A stretch of 64,000 nucleotides of DNA, from contig NZ_CP014545.1 in assembly GCF_001586275.1 (NCBI RefSeq), positions 744,001 through 808,000 of the forward strand. The letters are read 5' to 3'. The notes beneath the pieces are model-generated. The model was not told where the DNA came from. It ran no database searches and saw nothing but the letters and a program-made list of their open reading frames with translations. Every line of letters starts with the position of its first letter. Position 1 is the stretch's first letter. Positions 1 to 8,300 of this stretch are shown here, piece by piece. Made by a program: the position numbers and the translations under genes. The DNA is from Sphingorhabdus sp. M41 (GTDB lineage: Bacteria; Pseudomonadota; Alphaproteobacteria; Sphingomonadales; Sphingomonadaceae).

Positions 1-468
1 ATCGCTGGCGGTTTTCTGCTCCAGTCCCGTGACAATGGCCAGATCGCCCAGTCTGACCTGAAATGCGTCACCAGGCGCCAGCCGACCGAGCAGGAAATGG
101 CCGATTGCCTGTTCGCCTGGACCGTCGCCAAACATGTCAAATCCAATGCGATTGTCTACGCCAAGGGCGGCGCGACAGCCGGCGTCGGTGCAGGCCAGAT
201 GAACCGGCTGGAATCGGCACGTATTGCCGCGTGGAAAGCCAAGGATGCAGCGGAAAAAGCAGGCTGGAGCGAAAGCCGGACCATCGGTTCAGCGGTGGCC
301 TCGGATGCCTTCTTCCCCTTCGCCGATGGCCTGATGGCTGCGGTGGAAGCTGGTGCAACAGCGGTGATCCAGCCGGGCGGTTCAATCCGCGACGACGAGG
401 TGATCGCGGCAGCTGACGAAGCAGGCCTGGCAATGCTATTTACCGGAATGCGCCATTTCCGGCATTAG
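1..468 (+). CDS. purH: PurH C-terminal part (AICAR formyltransferase / IMP cyclohydrolase), cut by window start
   Basis: The reading frame is open from base 1 and ends in TAG at 466-468. The visible 155 residues match the end of bifunctional PurH, which catalyses the last two steps of de novo IMP synthesis in the cytosol. Recognisable pieces are the [12 protein letters not shown] stretch, the GAGQMNR motif, [10 protein letters not shown] and the closing [13 protein letters not shown] and TGMRHFRH motifs. All of this belongs to the transformylase domain; the N-terminal cyclohydrolase domain lies outside the window. The gene is intact as far as it can be seen. A palindromic repeat follows directly after the stop and may serve as its terminator. 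Confidence 0.95.
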   Translation: MAGGFLLQSRDNGQIAQSDLKCVTRRQPTEQEMADCLFAWTVAKHVKSNAIVYAKGGATAGVGAGQMNRLESARIAAWKAKDAAEKAGWSESRTIGSAVASDAFFPFADGLMAAVEAGATAVIQPGGSIRDDEVIAAADEAGLAMLFTGMRHFRH

Positions 469-476
469 GCTTTCTT

Positions 477-640
477 CCCTCTCCCGTGCGGGAGAGGGTT
501 GCGCAGACTTGCAAACTTGTTTGCTAGTCGCAGCTGGGTGAGGGCGCACTTCGCTTCGGGGTATAGAACACCCTCATCCAAGTCCGCCTAATCCGCTTCG
601 CGCATAAGGCTCCCTATCCTTCTCCCTCACGGGAGAAGGG
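477..640. repeat. Large composite palindromic intergenic element
   Basis: Hairpin ccctctcccgtgcgggag (from 477, closing at 498) and hairpin ccttctccctcacgggag (from 618, closing at 639) bracket an inner inverted pair, tgggtgaggg near 534 and caccctcatcc near 570. The whole 164 bp can fold as a branched palindrome. It fills the gap between purH and the DUF167 gene. Repeats of this kind are common between genes in sphingomonads (general knowledge). Mobility or RNA processing roles are inference. Confidence 0.75.
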
Positions 641-653
641 AAATAGTTAGATA

Positions 654-944
654 ATGGCAAAAAAGACTCCATTCCCACCTCGCGAAGAGATGCTGTCGCT
701 CGTCAATGGCGGTGAACTGACCGTGAAAGTCACACCCAATGCGGGAGACAACAGCATCAGCCTGCCAGGAGCAACCGGGCCTGCCGGCATATTGCTGATC
801 CGCGTGACCGCAACGCCGGAGAACGGAAAAGCCAATGCGGCGGTTTTGAAGCTGCTGTCCAAAGCGCTCAGGCTACCCAGGACATCGCTGGAAATCATTC
901 GCGGCAACAATGCGCGCACCAAGCTTGTCAGAATTCCCGATTGA
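654..944 (+). CDS. DUF167 (YggU-like) family protein
   Basis: This 96-residue protein has the DUF167/YggU fold signature: an early LTVKVTPNA strand, then LLIRVTATPENGKANAAVLK, where PENGKAN is the family hallmark, and a closing RGNNARTKLVRI. Length is usual for the family. The start ATG is preceded only by the end of a palindromic repeat, so no good ribosome site is seen, and a later start would remove conserved residues. The biochemical role of the family is not established. It sits alone, downstream of purH, and is probably transcribed with it or from within the repeat. Confidence 0.85.
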   Translation: MAKKTPFPPREEMLSLVNGGELTVKVTPNAGDNSISLPGATGPAGILLIRVTATPENGKANAAVLKLLSKALRLPRTSLEIIRGNNARTKLVRIPD

Positions 945-947
945 ATA

Positions 948-1014
948 TTCCTTCTCCATCACGGAAGAAGGGGAACATCGCTCCGCCATTGTGCTCCGCA
1001 CTTGATGCGGAGCC
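948..1014. repeat. Hairpin plus single arm of a palindromic repeat
   Basis: A ccttctcc/ggaagaagg hairpin occupies about 948-970. The 25 bases at 990-1014 are identical to the start of the full palindromic element at 52544-52628 (tgtgctccgcacttgatg and following). Here the second arm is missing, so this is a truncated copy. Confidence 0.6.
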
Positions 1015-1080
1015 CTGCATTATTAAGCGTGCAATATAGCCGAATCTCCGCCTCTGGCGGGGAATACGGTCAAGCCGCAA

Positions 1081-1488
1081 TCACTCCGGCGTGGCAGCCT
1101 GTGCATTCTGTCCGTCACCTTCCGGTGCGGCGATGATGTCGCGGGTTACGCTGCCCTTGTCGACGGTGAACGTGTCCGGATCACCAACCGAGGAACGAAT
1201 CCCTGCGTCCGAGCTGCCGGCCTGACCGACGATCGCCGATTCGGTGATGCTGCGCGCTTGCGGGCCGCCGAACAGGGCTTCCAGAGTCTGCTGCTGCAAA
1301 CCGCCGGTCTGGGGACGAGGCTGACCGGGCTGTGGCGGGGTCAGCGTGAAATCGGGCGGAATGACCAGCGGTGGCTGGCGGGAAACAGCGAATTCGTCGG
1401 GCCGATCACGGTCAAACAGGCCGGTGGAACCACAGGCCGTCAGGCTGGCCAGCGAAACTAGGCTGATGGCGACGGTGGATTTACGCAT
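1081..1488 (-). CDS. DUF3035 lipoprotein
   Basis: The chosen ATG at 1488 has a strong ribosome site (gaggga, 7 bases upstream) and begins a lipoprotein signal: MRKSTVAISLVSLASLTAC, with lipobox LTAC, giving a 135-residue precursor. Upstream in-frame starts would bury this signal. The mature protein is rich in Pro, Gln and Gly. It has the short RPDEFAV..PPLVIPPDF motif characteristic of DUF3035 proteins, which follow lspA in sphingomonads and relatives. The function is unknown; an envelope role is inferred from lipidation and from the neighbour, which is the lipoprotein signal peptidase itself. It lies 55 bases after lspA, probably co-transcribed. Confidence 0.88.
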   Translation of the reverse strand: MRKSTVAISLVSLASLTACGSTGLFDRDRPDEFAVSRQPPLVIPPDFTLTPPQPGQPRPQTGGLQQQTLEALFGGPQARSITESAIVGQAGSSDAGIRSSVGDPDTFTVDKGSVTRDIIAAPEGDGQNAQAATPE

Positions 1489-1543
1489 GATATTGTCCCT
1501 CAAAAATCTCTTACGGAGCCTGATAGCGCGCTCCTGACACAGG

Positions 1544-2077
1544 TCAACTTTCGTCAAGCTGAACATCGTCTTTTGTCTCGTCCTTCTTTTCGCGGATAAG
1601 CAACGCCCGCGCAAGCAGGATCACCACACCGATGCTGATACAAGCATCGGCGAGGTTGAAAATGAGGAAAGGCCGGAAATCGCCGAAGTGCAGATCGGCA
1701 AAGTCCGCAACATAGCCGAGCCGCGCGCGGTCGACGATATTGCCCATCGCCCCGCCGAGCACCATGCCGAGCGCGATAATATCCCATTTCGCCTTTTCGC
1801 GGTTCATCCAGATGAACACGGCAATGCCGATCAGGCCGGTCAGCGTGACCAGAGCCCAGCGCTGAAAATCGGTCGAGGCGGTGAGAAAGCCCATCGAAAC
1901 CCCGTAATTTTCCGCCCAGGTCAGGTTGAAAAATGGCATCAGTTCAATCTGGCCGCGGACCGGCAACTGGAGCGGCCACATGACAAGAAATTTGCTCGCC
2001 TGATCAAGGATGAAGATCAGAAAGGCGATGACCAGGCCGATGCGGCGGTAGTTTTTGATTTGTGCGCTATCAGTCAT
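1544..2077 (-). CDS. lspA: Lipoprotein signal peptidase (signal peptidase II)
   Basis: LspA cleaves signal peptides of prolipoproteins in the inner membrane. The 177-residue protein has four membrane segments and both catalytic aspartates: GGAMGNIVDRARLGYVADF (first Asp) and FNLADACISIG (second Asp). The DQASKF motif near the N-terminus is also typical. The ATG at 2077 is preferred over an ATG at 2125, because the extra N-terminal residues would be encoded by a palindromic repeat. Order ileS-lspA-DUF3035 on the minus strand indicates an operon, with a repeat element between ileS and lspA. Confidence 0.95.
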   Translation of the reverse strand: MTDSAQIKNYRRIGLVIAFLIFILDQASKFLVMWPLQLPVRGQIELMPFFNLTWAENYGVSMGFLTASTDFQRWALVTLTGLIGIAVFIWMNREKAKWDIIALGMVLGGAMGNIVDRARLGYVADFADLHFGDFRPFLIFNLADACISIGVVILLARALLIREKKDETKDDVQLDES

Positions 2078-2119
2078 ATCAAATTCCGTTCGGAGCAGCG
2101 CAATGGTGAGAGAGGGAGT

Positions 2120-2197
2120 CGTCATCCTGAACTTGTTTCAGGATCCCGCCGGGCTTGGCGCTCTGTCGCCGGAGGTCCTGAAACAAGTTCAGGATGA
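2120..2197. repeat. Palindromic repeat (CGTCATCCTGAAC family)
   Basis: The arms cgtcatcctgaacttgtttc and gaaacaagttcaggatga are inverted copies separated by about 40 bases. The element sits between ileS and lspA. Related elements are at 51870-51968 and 52670-52768. Confidence 0.85.
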
Positions 2198-2215
2198 GGG
2201 GTGAGAGAATGTCGT

Positions 2216-5176
2216 TCACGCCACCACCTCTGCACAACGATCACACAGCGCACCATCCTCTTCCACTTCCGGAAGCAAACGCCAGCAGCGGCCACATTTA
2301 TGGTTGTCCGTCTTGGTCACAGCGATTTCCGCACCATCAGCGACATCCGCGACAATCGCCAGCTCGGCAAATTCTTCGGTGCTGATCGGCAGATCGGTCA
2401 TCGGGTAAACAACCTCTGCTTCCAGACTCGACCGAATGGTCTTTTCCCGCCGCAGTGGTTCAATGGCTTCGGTAACTTTTTCGCGGGCATCGCGAATGGC
2501 CTGCCATTTGCCCGCGAGATCAGTATCGGTCCAGCCAGCATCAACCTCGGGCCATTCCTTCAAATGGATCGAGTCTTCCTCATCCGGGAACCGGCTCTGC
2601 CAGATTTCCTCGGCGGTAAACACCAGCACCGGCGCGATATAGCGGGTGAGGGCGTGGAACAATATGTCCATCACCGTCCGGTAAGCCATGCGCTTCGGAT
2701 CATCCGGCGCATCGCAATAGAGGCAGTCCTTGCGGATATCGAAGAAGAAGGCGCTGAGATCTTCCTGCGCGAAGGCATTCAACGTCCGCATATAGGGGCC
2801 AAAAGCAAAGTCATTCACATGCTGCTTCAGCTCCGCGTCAACCTCGGCCAGACGGTGCAGGATATAGCGTTCCAGCTCGGGCATGTCAGCCACCGCCACG
2901 CGCTCGGCATCGGTGAAATCACCCAGCCCGCCGAGCATATAGCGGAACGTGTTGCGCAGCTTCCGGTAGCTGTCCGAAACCCCTTTCAGGATTTCATCGC
3001 CGATCCGGTGGTCTTCGGTATAATCGACACTCGCAGCCCACAGCCGCAATATGTCCGCGCCCTGCACATCGATGATCTTTTTCGGATCGAGCGTGTTGCC
3101 GAGCGACTTGGACATTTTCTTGCCGGTCTTGTCGAGCGTCATGCCGTGGGTCAGCACGGCTTTATAAGGCGCGCGGCCTCTAGTGCCGCAGGACTCAAGC
3201 AGGCTCGACTGGAACCAGCCGCGATGCTGGTCGCTGCCTTCCAGATAGAGATCCGCCGGGCTCTGCTGTTCCGGCCATTTGCCGCTTTCCAGAACAAAGG
3301 CATGGGTGCAGCCGCTGTCGAACCAGACGTCGAGAATGTCGGTGATCACCTCATAATCGTCGAGCTGATGGTCGTTGCCGAGAAAATCCTGATGATTGGC
3401 GTTGAACCACGCATCGGCACCACCAGTTTTGAACGCGGCGATTATCCGGGCATTAACCGCTGGATCGTTGAGATATTCGCCGCTCTTGCGATCAACATAA
3501 AGCGCGATCGGCACGCCCCAGGCGCGCTGGCGGGACAAAACCCAGTCCGGCCGCCCCTCGACCATCGATTCCAGCCGACGACGCCCGCGTTCCGGTACGA
3601 AGCGGACCTTGTTGCGGATTTCGTCGAGCGCTACGTCGCGAAGGGTTGCCCCTCCACCATGCTGCGCATGGTCCCCGTCCCCGTCGCTGCGCGTCAGGGA
3701 GGATGCTTCCCCTTTTCCTCCCTGCGCCGAAGGCGTGGGGAGGGGGACCGCCGCAGGCGGTGGAGGGGCACTGAGAGGCGCATCCATCGGCACAAACCAT
3801 TGCGGCGTGCAGCGGTAAATAATCTTGGCTTTCGAGCGCCAGCTGTGCGGATAGCTATGCTTGAAATCGGCGCTCGCCGACAACAGCGCACCCGCCTCGC
3901 GCAAGTCCGAACAGATCGGGCCTTCCGGGCTGTTGAATTTCTTGTTGATCACACCGCCGGCGCGCTCGTCGCCACGCGGCAGCCATTCCCAGTCGTCGCG
4001 ATAGACGCCGTCCGCATCGACCGCGAACACCGGATTGATGCCATTGGCCTTGCACAGATCGAAATCATCCTCGCCATGATCGGGCGACATATGGACCAGC
4101 CCGGTACCCGCATCGGTGGTAACAAAATGCGAACCATCGAGAAACGGGCGCGGCTTGGAGTAGAATTCGCTGTCCGGGAATTTGTCTGCCATCGGATGTT
4201 TGGCAGTGGCACCGGCGAGCTGGGAGCCTTGGAATTGGTTATCAACTACTAGGGCCTGCATGCGCTCAGCGTCCGATAAGCCAGCAGCGACATTTCCAGT
4301 AGGTTTCAAGGTAAGCCCAGTCCGCTCGAAGAATTGGTCGACTAGATCGAAGGCAACAAGATATCTGCGATCATCGCTCGCGTTGATCTGCAAATAATAT
4401 ACATCCGCCCCATAAGCGAGCGCCTGATTGACCGGAATCGTCCAAGGCGTCGTCGTCCAGATCACCGCATGCGCACCAACCAATTCCGGCGCATTCGGCG
4501 CCTCAACAATCTCGAACGCCACATCAATCTGCGTCGAGATTATGTCCTCATATTCCACCTCGGCCTCGGCCAGCGCGGTCTTCTCGACCGGCGACCACAT
4601 CACCGGCTTGGCACCGCGATAGAGCTGGCCGGCTTCGGCGAATTTCAGCAATTCGGTGACAATCGCCGCCTCGGCGTCATAGTCCATCGTCAGATAGGGC
4701 TTGTCCCATTGTCCCATCACGCCGAGCCGCTTGAACTCCTCGCGCTGCACACCTACCCAATTGTCGGCATAGGTGCGGCATTCGGCGCGGAACTCGCTGG
4801 CCGGGACCTCGTCCTTGTTCAGCTTTTTCTTGCGATATTGTTCCTCGATCTTCCACTCGATCGGCAGTCCGTGACAATCCCAGCCGGGCACATAAGGCGC
4901 GTCCTTGCCGAGCAGGCTCTGCGAGCGGACAACCAGATCCTTCAGCGTCTTGTTGAGGCTATGACCGATATGGATATTGCCATTGGCATAAGGCGGGCCA
5001 TCGTGAAGGATGAATTTCTCGCGGCCGGCGCGGGCTTCGCGCAGCTTTTCATAGAGACCGATCTTCTGCCAGCGCTCCAGTATCGCCGGTTCCTTTTGCG
5101 CAAGGCCGGCTTTCATGGGGAAATCGGTTTTCGGCAGGAAAACCGTGTCTTTATAATCTGCTTTGGGATCGGTCAT
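2216..5176 (-). CDS. ileS: Isoleucyl-tRNA synthetase with an in-frame palindromic insertion
   Basis: IleS charges tRNA-Ile in the cytosol. The class I signatures are present: PPYANGNIHIGH (HIGH motif) and KTGKKMSKS (KMSKS). The C-terminal zinc motif CGRCWR...CDRC closes the protein. The ATG at 5176 begins MTDPKADYKDTVFLPKTDFP, the usual family N-terminus; the ATG-like extension to 5227 is rejected. Length is 986 residues, longer than usual for this group. Part of the excess is a low-complexity insert at about residues 469-510, encoded by a palindromic element at 3647-3770. It falls between MDAPLS and ATLRDVALDEI, where homologues run on directly (family knowledge). The gene appears functional, since both motifs and the frame are kept. 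A repeat lies immediately upstream. Confidence 0.96.
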   Translation of the reverse strand: MTDPKADYKDTVFLPKTDFPMKAGLAQKEPAILERWQKIGLYEKLREARAGREKFILHDGPPYANGNIHIGHSLNKTLKDLVVRSQSLLGKDAPYVPGWDCHGLPIEWKIEEQYRKKKLNKDEVPASEFRAECRTYADNWVGVQREEFKRLGVMGQWDKPYLTMDYDAEAAIVTELLKFAEAGQLYRGAKPVMWSPVEKTALAEAEVEYEDIISTQIDVAFEIVEAPNAPELVGAHAVIWTTTPWTIPVNQALAYGADVYYLQINASDDRRYLVAFDLVDQFFERTGLTLKPTGNVAAGLSDAERMQALVVDNQFQGSQLAGATAKHPMADKFPDSEFYSKPRPFLDGSHFVTTDAGTGLVHMSPDHGEDDFDLCKANGINPVFAVDADGVYRDDWEWLPRGDERAGGVINKKFNSPEGPICSDLREAGALLSASADFKHSYPHSWRSKAKIIYRCTPQWFVPMDAPLSAPPPPAAVPLPTPSAQGGKGEASSLTRSDGDGDHAQHGGGATLRDVALDEIRNKVRFVPERGRRRLESMVEGRPDWVLSRQRAWGVPIALYVDRKSGEYLNDPAVNARIIAAFKTGGADAWFNANHQDFLGNDHQLDDYEVITDILDVWFDSGCTHAFVLESGKWPEQQSPADLYLEGSDQHRGWFQSSLLESCGTRGRAPYKAVLTHGMTLDKTGKKMSKSLGNTLDPKKIIDVQGADILRLWAASVDYTEDHRIGDEILKGVSDSYRKLRNTFRYMLGGLGDFTDAERVAVADMPELERYILHRLAEVDAELKQHVNDFAFGPYMRTLNAFAQEDLSAFFFDIRKDCLYCDAPDDPKRMAYRTVMDILFHALTRYIAPVLVFTAEEIWQSRFPDEEDSIHLKEWPEVDAGWTDTDLAGKWQAIRDAREKVTEAIEPLRREKTIRSSLEAEVVYPMTDLPISTEEFAELAIVADVADGAEIAVTKTDNHKCGRCWRLLPEVEEDGALCDRCAEVVA
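3647..3770. repeat. Palindromic element inserted in frame within ileS
   Basis: Terminal inverted repeats tgcccctccacc (3647-3658) and ggtggaggggca (3759-3770) bound 124 bases. Positions 3647-3769 are exactly 41 codons of ileS. The encoded stretch is Ala/Pro/Gly/Ser/Asp-rich and unlike synthetase sequence. Intergenic copies of similar elements are known in sphingomonads; here it is inside an essential gene. Confidence 0.8.
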
Positions 5177-5238
5177 GATCGCGGGGATTAGGGGAGGTTG
5201 CGAGCGTGTGCAAGCATGGTTTTGCACCGGTGACCCAA

Positions 5239-5309
5239 CCGTTCGTCCTGAGCTTGTCGAAGGACCTTTATCGGCTTGAGACGTCCTTCGACAGGCTCAG
5301 GACGAACGG
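5239..5309. repeat. Palindromic repeat (CCGTTCGTCCTGAGC family) upstream of ileS
   Basis: The arms ccgttcgtcctgagcttgtc and its near-exact inverse ending in aggacgaacgg lie around a short centre (cttta tcggcttgagac). It sits between ribF and ileS. Other copies are at 20286-20312 (one arm), 51782-51852 and 52788-52858. Confidence 0.85.
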
Positions 5310-5337
5310 CAGAGACGCTCTCGCCCGACCGCGCAAC

Positions 5338-6279
5338 TCAAGCCAGCAACTCTTTCGCCCGCTCACAATCCTTTTCCATCTGCACCTTCAGCGCGTCGAG
5401 ATCATCGAATTTCTCCTCGCCGCGCAGGAAATGGTGCAGTTCGACTTCGATGGTCTGGCCATAGAGGTCTTCGTTGAAATCAAAGAAATGGGGCTCGAGC
5501 AATTCCTTGGGCGGGTCGAACATCGGCCGCACGCCAAGACTGGCGGCGCCGTTCAGCACCCGGCCGTCGGGCAGGCGGCCTTTGACGGCATAGATGCCAT
5601 ATTTGGGCCGCAGATATTCGCCGATATCGATATTGGCGGTGGGATAGCCGAATTCCCGCCCGTTCTTGTCGCCGTGGATGACTTCGCCTTGGATCGCGAA
5701 TGGCCGGGTCAGCAGACGACCCGCTTCCTCGCAATGCCCTTCCTTCAGCGCTGCGCGGATGCGGCTGGATGAAATCACATCATCGCTGTCGCTAACGGCG
5801 TTGACTGCTTCGCTCTTCAGTCCGTGCGCCGCGCCGATGTCGCGCAACACATCAATATTGCCTTTTGCGCCCTTGCCGAAGGTGAAATCCGCGCCGGTGA
5901 CCACACCGGCCGCGCCAAAGCGGTCGACCAGCAGCTTGGCGATAAAATCTTCTGCCGTGGTCGCCGCCAGCCCGGCGTCAAATTCGAAAACCAGCATCGC
6001 GCTGGCGCCGGCATCGGTAAAGAGGCGCTGGCGCTGGTCGAGCGACGTCAGCCGGAAAGGGGTGACATCGGGCTTGAAAAAACGCACCGGATGCGGATCA
6101 AAAGTCGCGATGATCGTCGGGCGGCCTTCGTCTCGCGCCCAGCTCAGCGCCTTGCCGGCGACCGCCTGGTGGCCGAAATGGAATCCGTCAAAATTACCCA
6201 GCGCGATGATCGCGCCGCGCAGCTCGCCTTCGATCCGTTCTTTTCCGTTTAGTCGTTGCATGAGATGTTCATTAGCCAC
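5338..6279 (-). CDS. ribF: Bifunctional riboflavin kinase / FAD synthetase
   Basis: RibF makes FMN from riboflavin and then FAD. The N-terminal adenylyltransferase domain has GNFDGFHFGHQ (the nucleotidyltransferase H-x-G-H) and TFDPHP. The SSSRIRAAL motif follows at about residue 167. The C-terminal kinase domain has GREFGYPTANI and the IEVELHHFLRGEEKF block. The length of 313 residues is normal. The start is either GTG at 6279, with ggaa 9 bases upstream, or ATG at 6261; the first is given. A 169-bp mobile-like element separates it from the upstream dipeptidase gene, so ribF may have its own promoter inside or next to that element. Confidence 0.95.
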   Translation of the reverse strand: MANEHLMQRLNGKERIEGELRGAIIALGNFDGFHFGHQAVAGKALSWARDEGRPTIIATFDPHPVRFFKPDVTPFRLTSLDQRQRLFTDAGASAMLVFEFDAGLAATTAEDFIAKLLVDRFGAAGVVTGADFTFGKGAKGNIDVLRDIGAAHGLKSEAVNAVSDSDDVISSSRIRAALKEGHCEEAGRLLTRPFAIQGEVIHGDKNGREFGYPTANIDIGEYLRPKYGIYAVKGRLPDGRVLNGAASLGVRPMFDPPKELLEPHFFDFNEDLYGQTIEVELHHFLRGEEKFDDLDALKVQMEKDCERAKELLA

Positions 6280-6281
6280 AA

Positions 6282-6450
6282 ATTGTCATTCCGGAAGCAG
6301 ATTTCTTCCAAATCTATGATTTGGCTAGGAAATCTAGCTGTCCGGAATCCAGCTTCAGACTGTCTGGACGAGAGGTGGATTCCGGGTTCCAAGCAATGCT
6401 GATGAAAAATCTGCTGTTTTTCAAGCATTTCCAGGCCCCGGATTGACAAT
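6282..6450. repeat. MITE-like element with terminal inverted repeats
   Basis: The ends are attgtcattccgg (from 6282) and ccggattgacaat (to 6450), inverted copies with one mismatch. Inside, gcagattt and aaaatctgc form a second inverted pair. There is no coding capacity. The composition is AT-richer than the flanking genes. No exact target duplication could be recognised. Confidence 0.6.
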
Positions 6451-6514
6451 ATGGGTCAAGGGGCGGTGATGGTGACTGGTACAGTATGTTCGTCATGCCA
6501 GCGGCGGTTGCGCT

Positions 6515-7774
6515 CTATTCCGTAACCAGCTCGCGAGCATCGGTACCGGGTTTGACCACCAGCGGCGTTGCCGGTGTCACTTCGCTTTGGGGCGGCGCGA
6601 CCGTCTTTGGTATCGGCTCAATACCCGCCTTGATTACCCGCAAGGCATTCAGACCCATCACCGCACGAATTTCCGCTTCGCTGAACCCGGCATCCATCAG
6701 CGCCTGGGTAATCTGCACAACCCCGCTGGTGTCAAAGCGAGTAGTGACCGCGCCATCGAAATCGCTGCCCAGCGCAACATGCTCGATGCCAACCAGATCA
6801 CGAACATGTTTCGCTGCCTTGGCTACGGTTGCCGGATCGGTGTCGCACATCGCCCCGTCCCAATAGCCGAGGCCAATGACCCCGCCGGTCGCTGCCACAT
6901 CTTTAATCTCTTCATTGGTGAGGTTGCGATTGACCCCGCATACCGCCTGCACGCCGCCATGGCTGGAGACCACCGGACGCTTCGCCATTTTCAATATATC
7001 GGCAACCGTCGCATGGCTCGAATGGGCGATATCGACGATCATCCCCATTTGCTCCATGTCGCGAACGACGGCCCGGCCAAATTTGGTCAGCCCGCCCTTT
7101 TTCTCGCCGTGCATCGAACCGGCCAGTTCATTGTCGAAAAAATGCACCAGCCCCGCCATCCGCATGCCCGAAGCATATAGTTTCTTCAGATTTGCCCGGT
7201 CGCCTTCCAGCGTCTGCAGGCCCTCAGCCGAGAACAGGACGCCAATCGGTCGTTTGTCACGGGCGCGGAATTCAACCAGACCATCGACATCGGCTGCATT
7301 GCTGATCGTTGCCAGTTCGCCAGCGGAATCTTTCACCGCCCGGCCCAGTTTCTGCGCATGGTAAAGCTGCCGCTCGATCAGCGAGAACCAGGTCCGCACC
7401 GGCTGCAGCTGGGTGATCGCCAGCAAGGTGATATTGTCGGTATCGGCGCTGTTGCTGTCGTAATTCTGACCCCTGGGTGTCTTGGTCACGCTGGAGAAAA
7501 TCTGCAGCCCGACATTGCCCGCCTGCAGGCGCTTCAGGTCGATATGACCGCGATCGACGCTGTCGGTAATCTTTCGCTTCCACAGCAATGTGTCGCCGTG
7601 CAGATCGACTATCATCAGGCTGTCATGCAATGTCTGCGCTTCCGCGCTAATCGCCGGCAACGGCTTGCCGTCGACCATATTGGTTTGCTTCTCGAACCAT
7701 GCCGGCCCGAAAATCAAAAATCCGCCGATTGCAATCGCGATGAGACCCGAAAGTGCCAGCGCGATTTTCTTCAC
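6515..7774 (-). CDS. M19 family membrane dipeptidase
   Basis: This is a peptidase family M19 (renal dipeptidase-like) zinc enzyme that hydrolyses dipeptides. The N-terminal hydrophobic segment, KKIALALSGLIAIAIGGFLI, acts as a membrane anchor or signal, placing the enzyme in the periplasm. Metal ligands can be seen: DLHGDTL (H-x-D), the bridging Glu in SAEGLQ, the His in VDIAHSSH and the His of SSHGG. The late GSDFDGA motif is also typical. Length of 419 residues is usual. It overlaps folA by four bases (ATGA), so the two are translationally coupled. A Pro/Thr-rich tail of about 40 residues follows the catalytic domain. Confidence 0.92.
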   Translation of the reverse strand: MKKIALALSGLIAIAIGGFLIFGPAWFEKQTNMVDGKPLPAISAEAQTLHDSLMIVDLHGDTLLWKRKITDSVDRGHIDLKRLQAGNVGLQIFSSVTKTPRGQNYDSNSADTDNITLLAITQLQPVRTWFSLIERQLYHAQKLGRAVKDSAGELATISNAADVDGLVEFRARDKRPIGVLFSAEGLQTLEGDRANLKKLYASGMRMAGLVHFFDNELAGSMHGEKKGGLTKFGRAVVRDMEQMGMIVDIAHSSHATVADILKMAKRPVVSSHGGVQAVCGVNRNLTNEEIKDVAATGGVIGLGYWDGAMCDTDPATVAKAAKHVRDLVGIEHVALGSDFDGAVTTRFDTSGVVQITQALMDAGFSEAEIRAVMGLNALRVIKAGIEPIPKTVAPPQSEVTPATPLVVKPGTDARELVTE

Positions 7775-8265
7775 GGCAGTCTGCGTTTCAGAGTGACGAA
7801 GCTGTAGCCAGGCTTGCCATTTTTCGCTTCACGATCCTCGCGCGCTGTCTCTTCCCAGATGGCGGCGTCAAACGCGGGCATTTTAATGTCACCTGCCGGT
7901 TCGCTATGCACCTCGGTCAGTTCGATTCGGTCGGCCTTGTCGAGAAAGGCCTTGTAGATTTCCGCACCGCCAATCACCGCAATATGGGGGGCATTGGCCA
8001 TTTTCAGCGCTTCTGCAATACTGCTGGCAACCTCCGCTCCGTCGCCTTCCCAATTCTCGTCGCGGGTGAGCACGATGTGGCGCCGTCCGGGCAGCATGCC
8101 GGGCAGGCTGTCAAAAGTCTTGCGGCCCATGATCATCGGCTTGCCCATGGTCATCTGCTTGAATCGTCGCTGATCTTCCGGCAGGTGCCATGGTATGGTG
8201 TCGCCATCGCCGATCACGCCATTGTCGGCGATTGCCAGGAAGAATATAATTTCAGGATGGTTCAT
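7771..8265 (-). CDS. folA: Dihydrofolate reductase
   Basis: FolA reduces dihydrofolate to tetrahydrofolate with NADPH. The 164-residue protein has the full signature: LAIADNGVIGDGDTIPWHLP with the active-site W/P region, MGRKTFDSLP, and IGGAEIYKAFL for NADPH binding. It lies in the purE-purK-folA-dipeptidase series on the minus strand. The gap to purK is 35 bases, and it overlaps the dipeptidase gene by four bases. This places folate supply next to purine synthesis, which consumes formyl-folate. Confidence 0.96.
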   Translation of the reverse strand: MNHPEIIFFLAIADNGVIGDGDTIPWHLPEDQRRFKQMTMGKPMIMGRKTFDSLPGMLPGRRHIVLTRDENWEGDGAEVASSIAEALKMANAPHIAVIGGAEIYKAFLDKADRIELTEVHSEPAGDIKMPAFDAAIWEETAREDREAKNGKPGYSFVTLKRRLP

Positions 8266-8300
8266 GAGCGACGCCTAGCGCAGTTACAGCATACTGCAAA

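Noticed and set aside
2201-4252. 683-codon plus-strand open frame opposite ileS
   Set aside because: Antisense shadow of the GC-rich synthetase gene; low-complexity product and no ribosome site.
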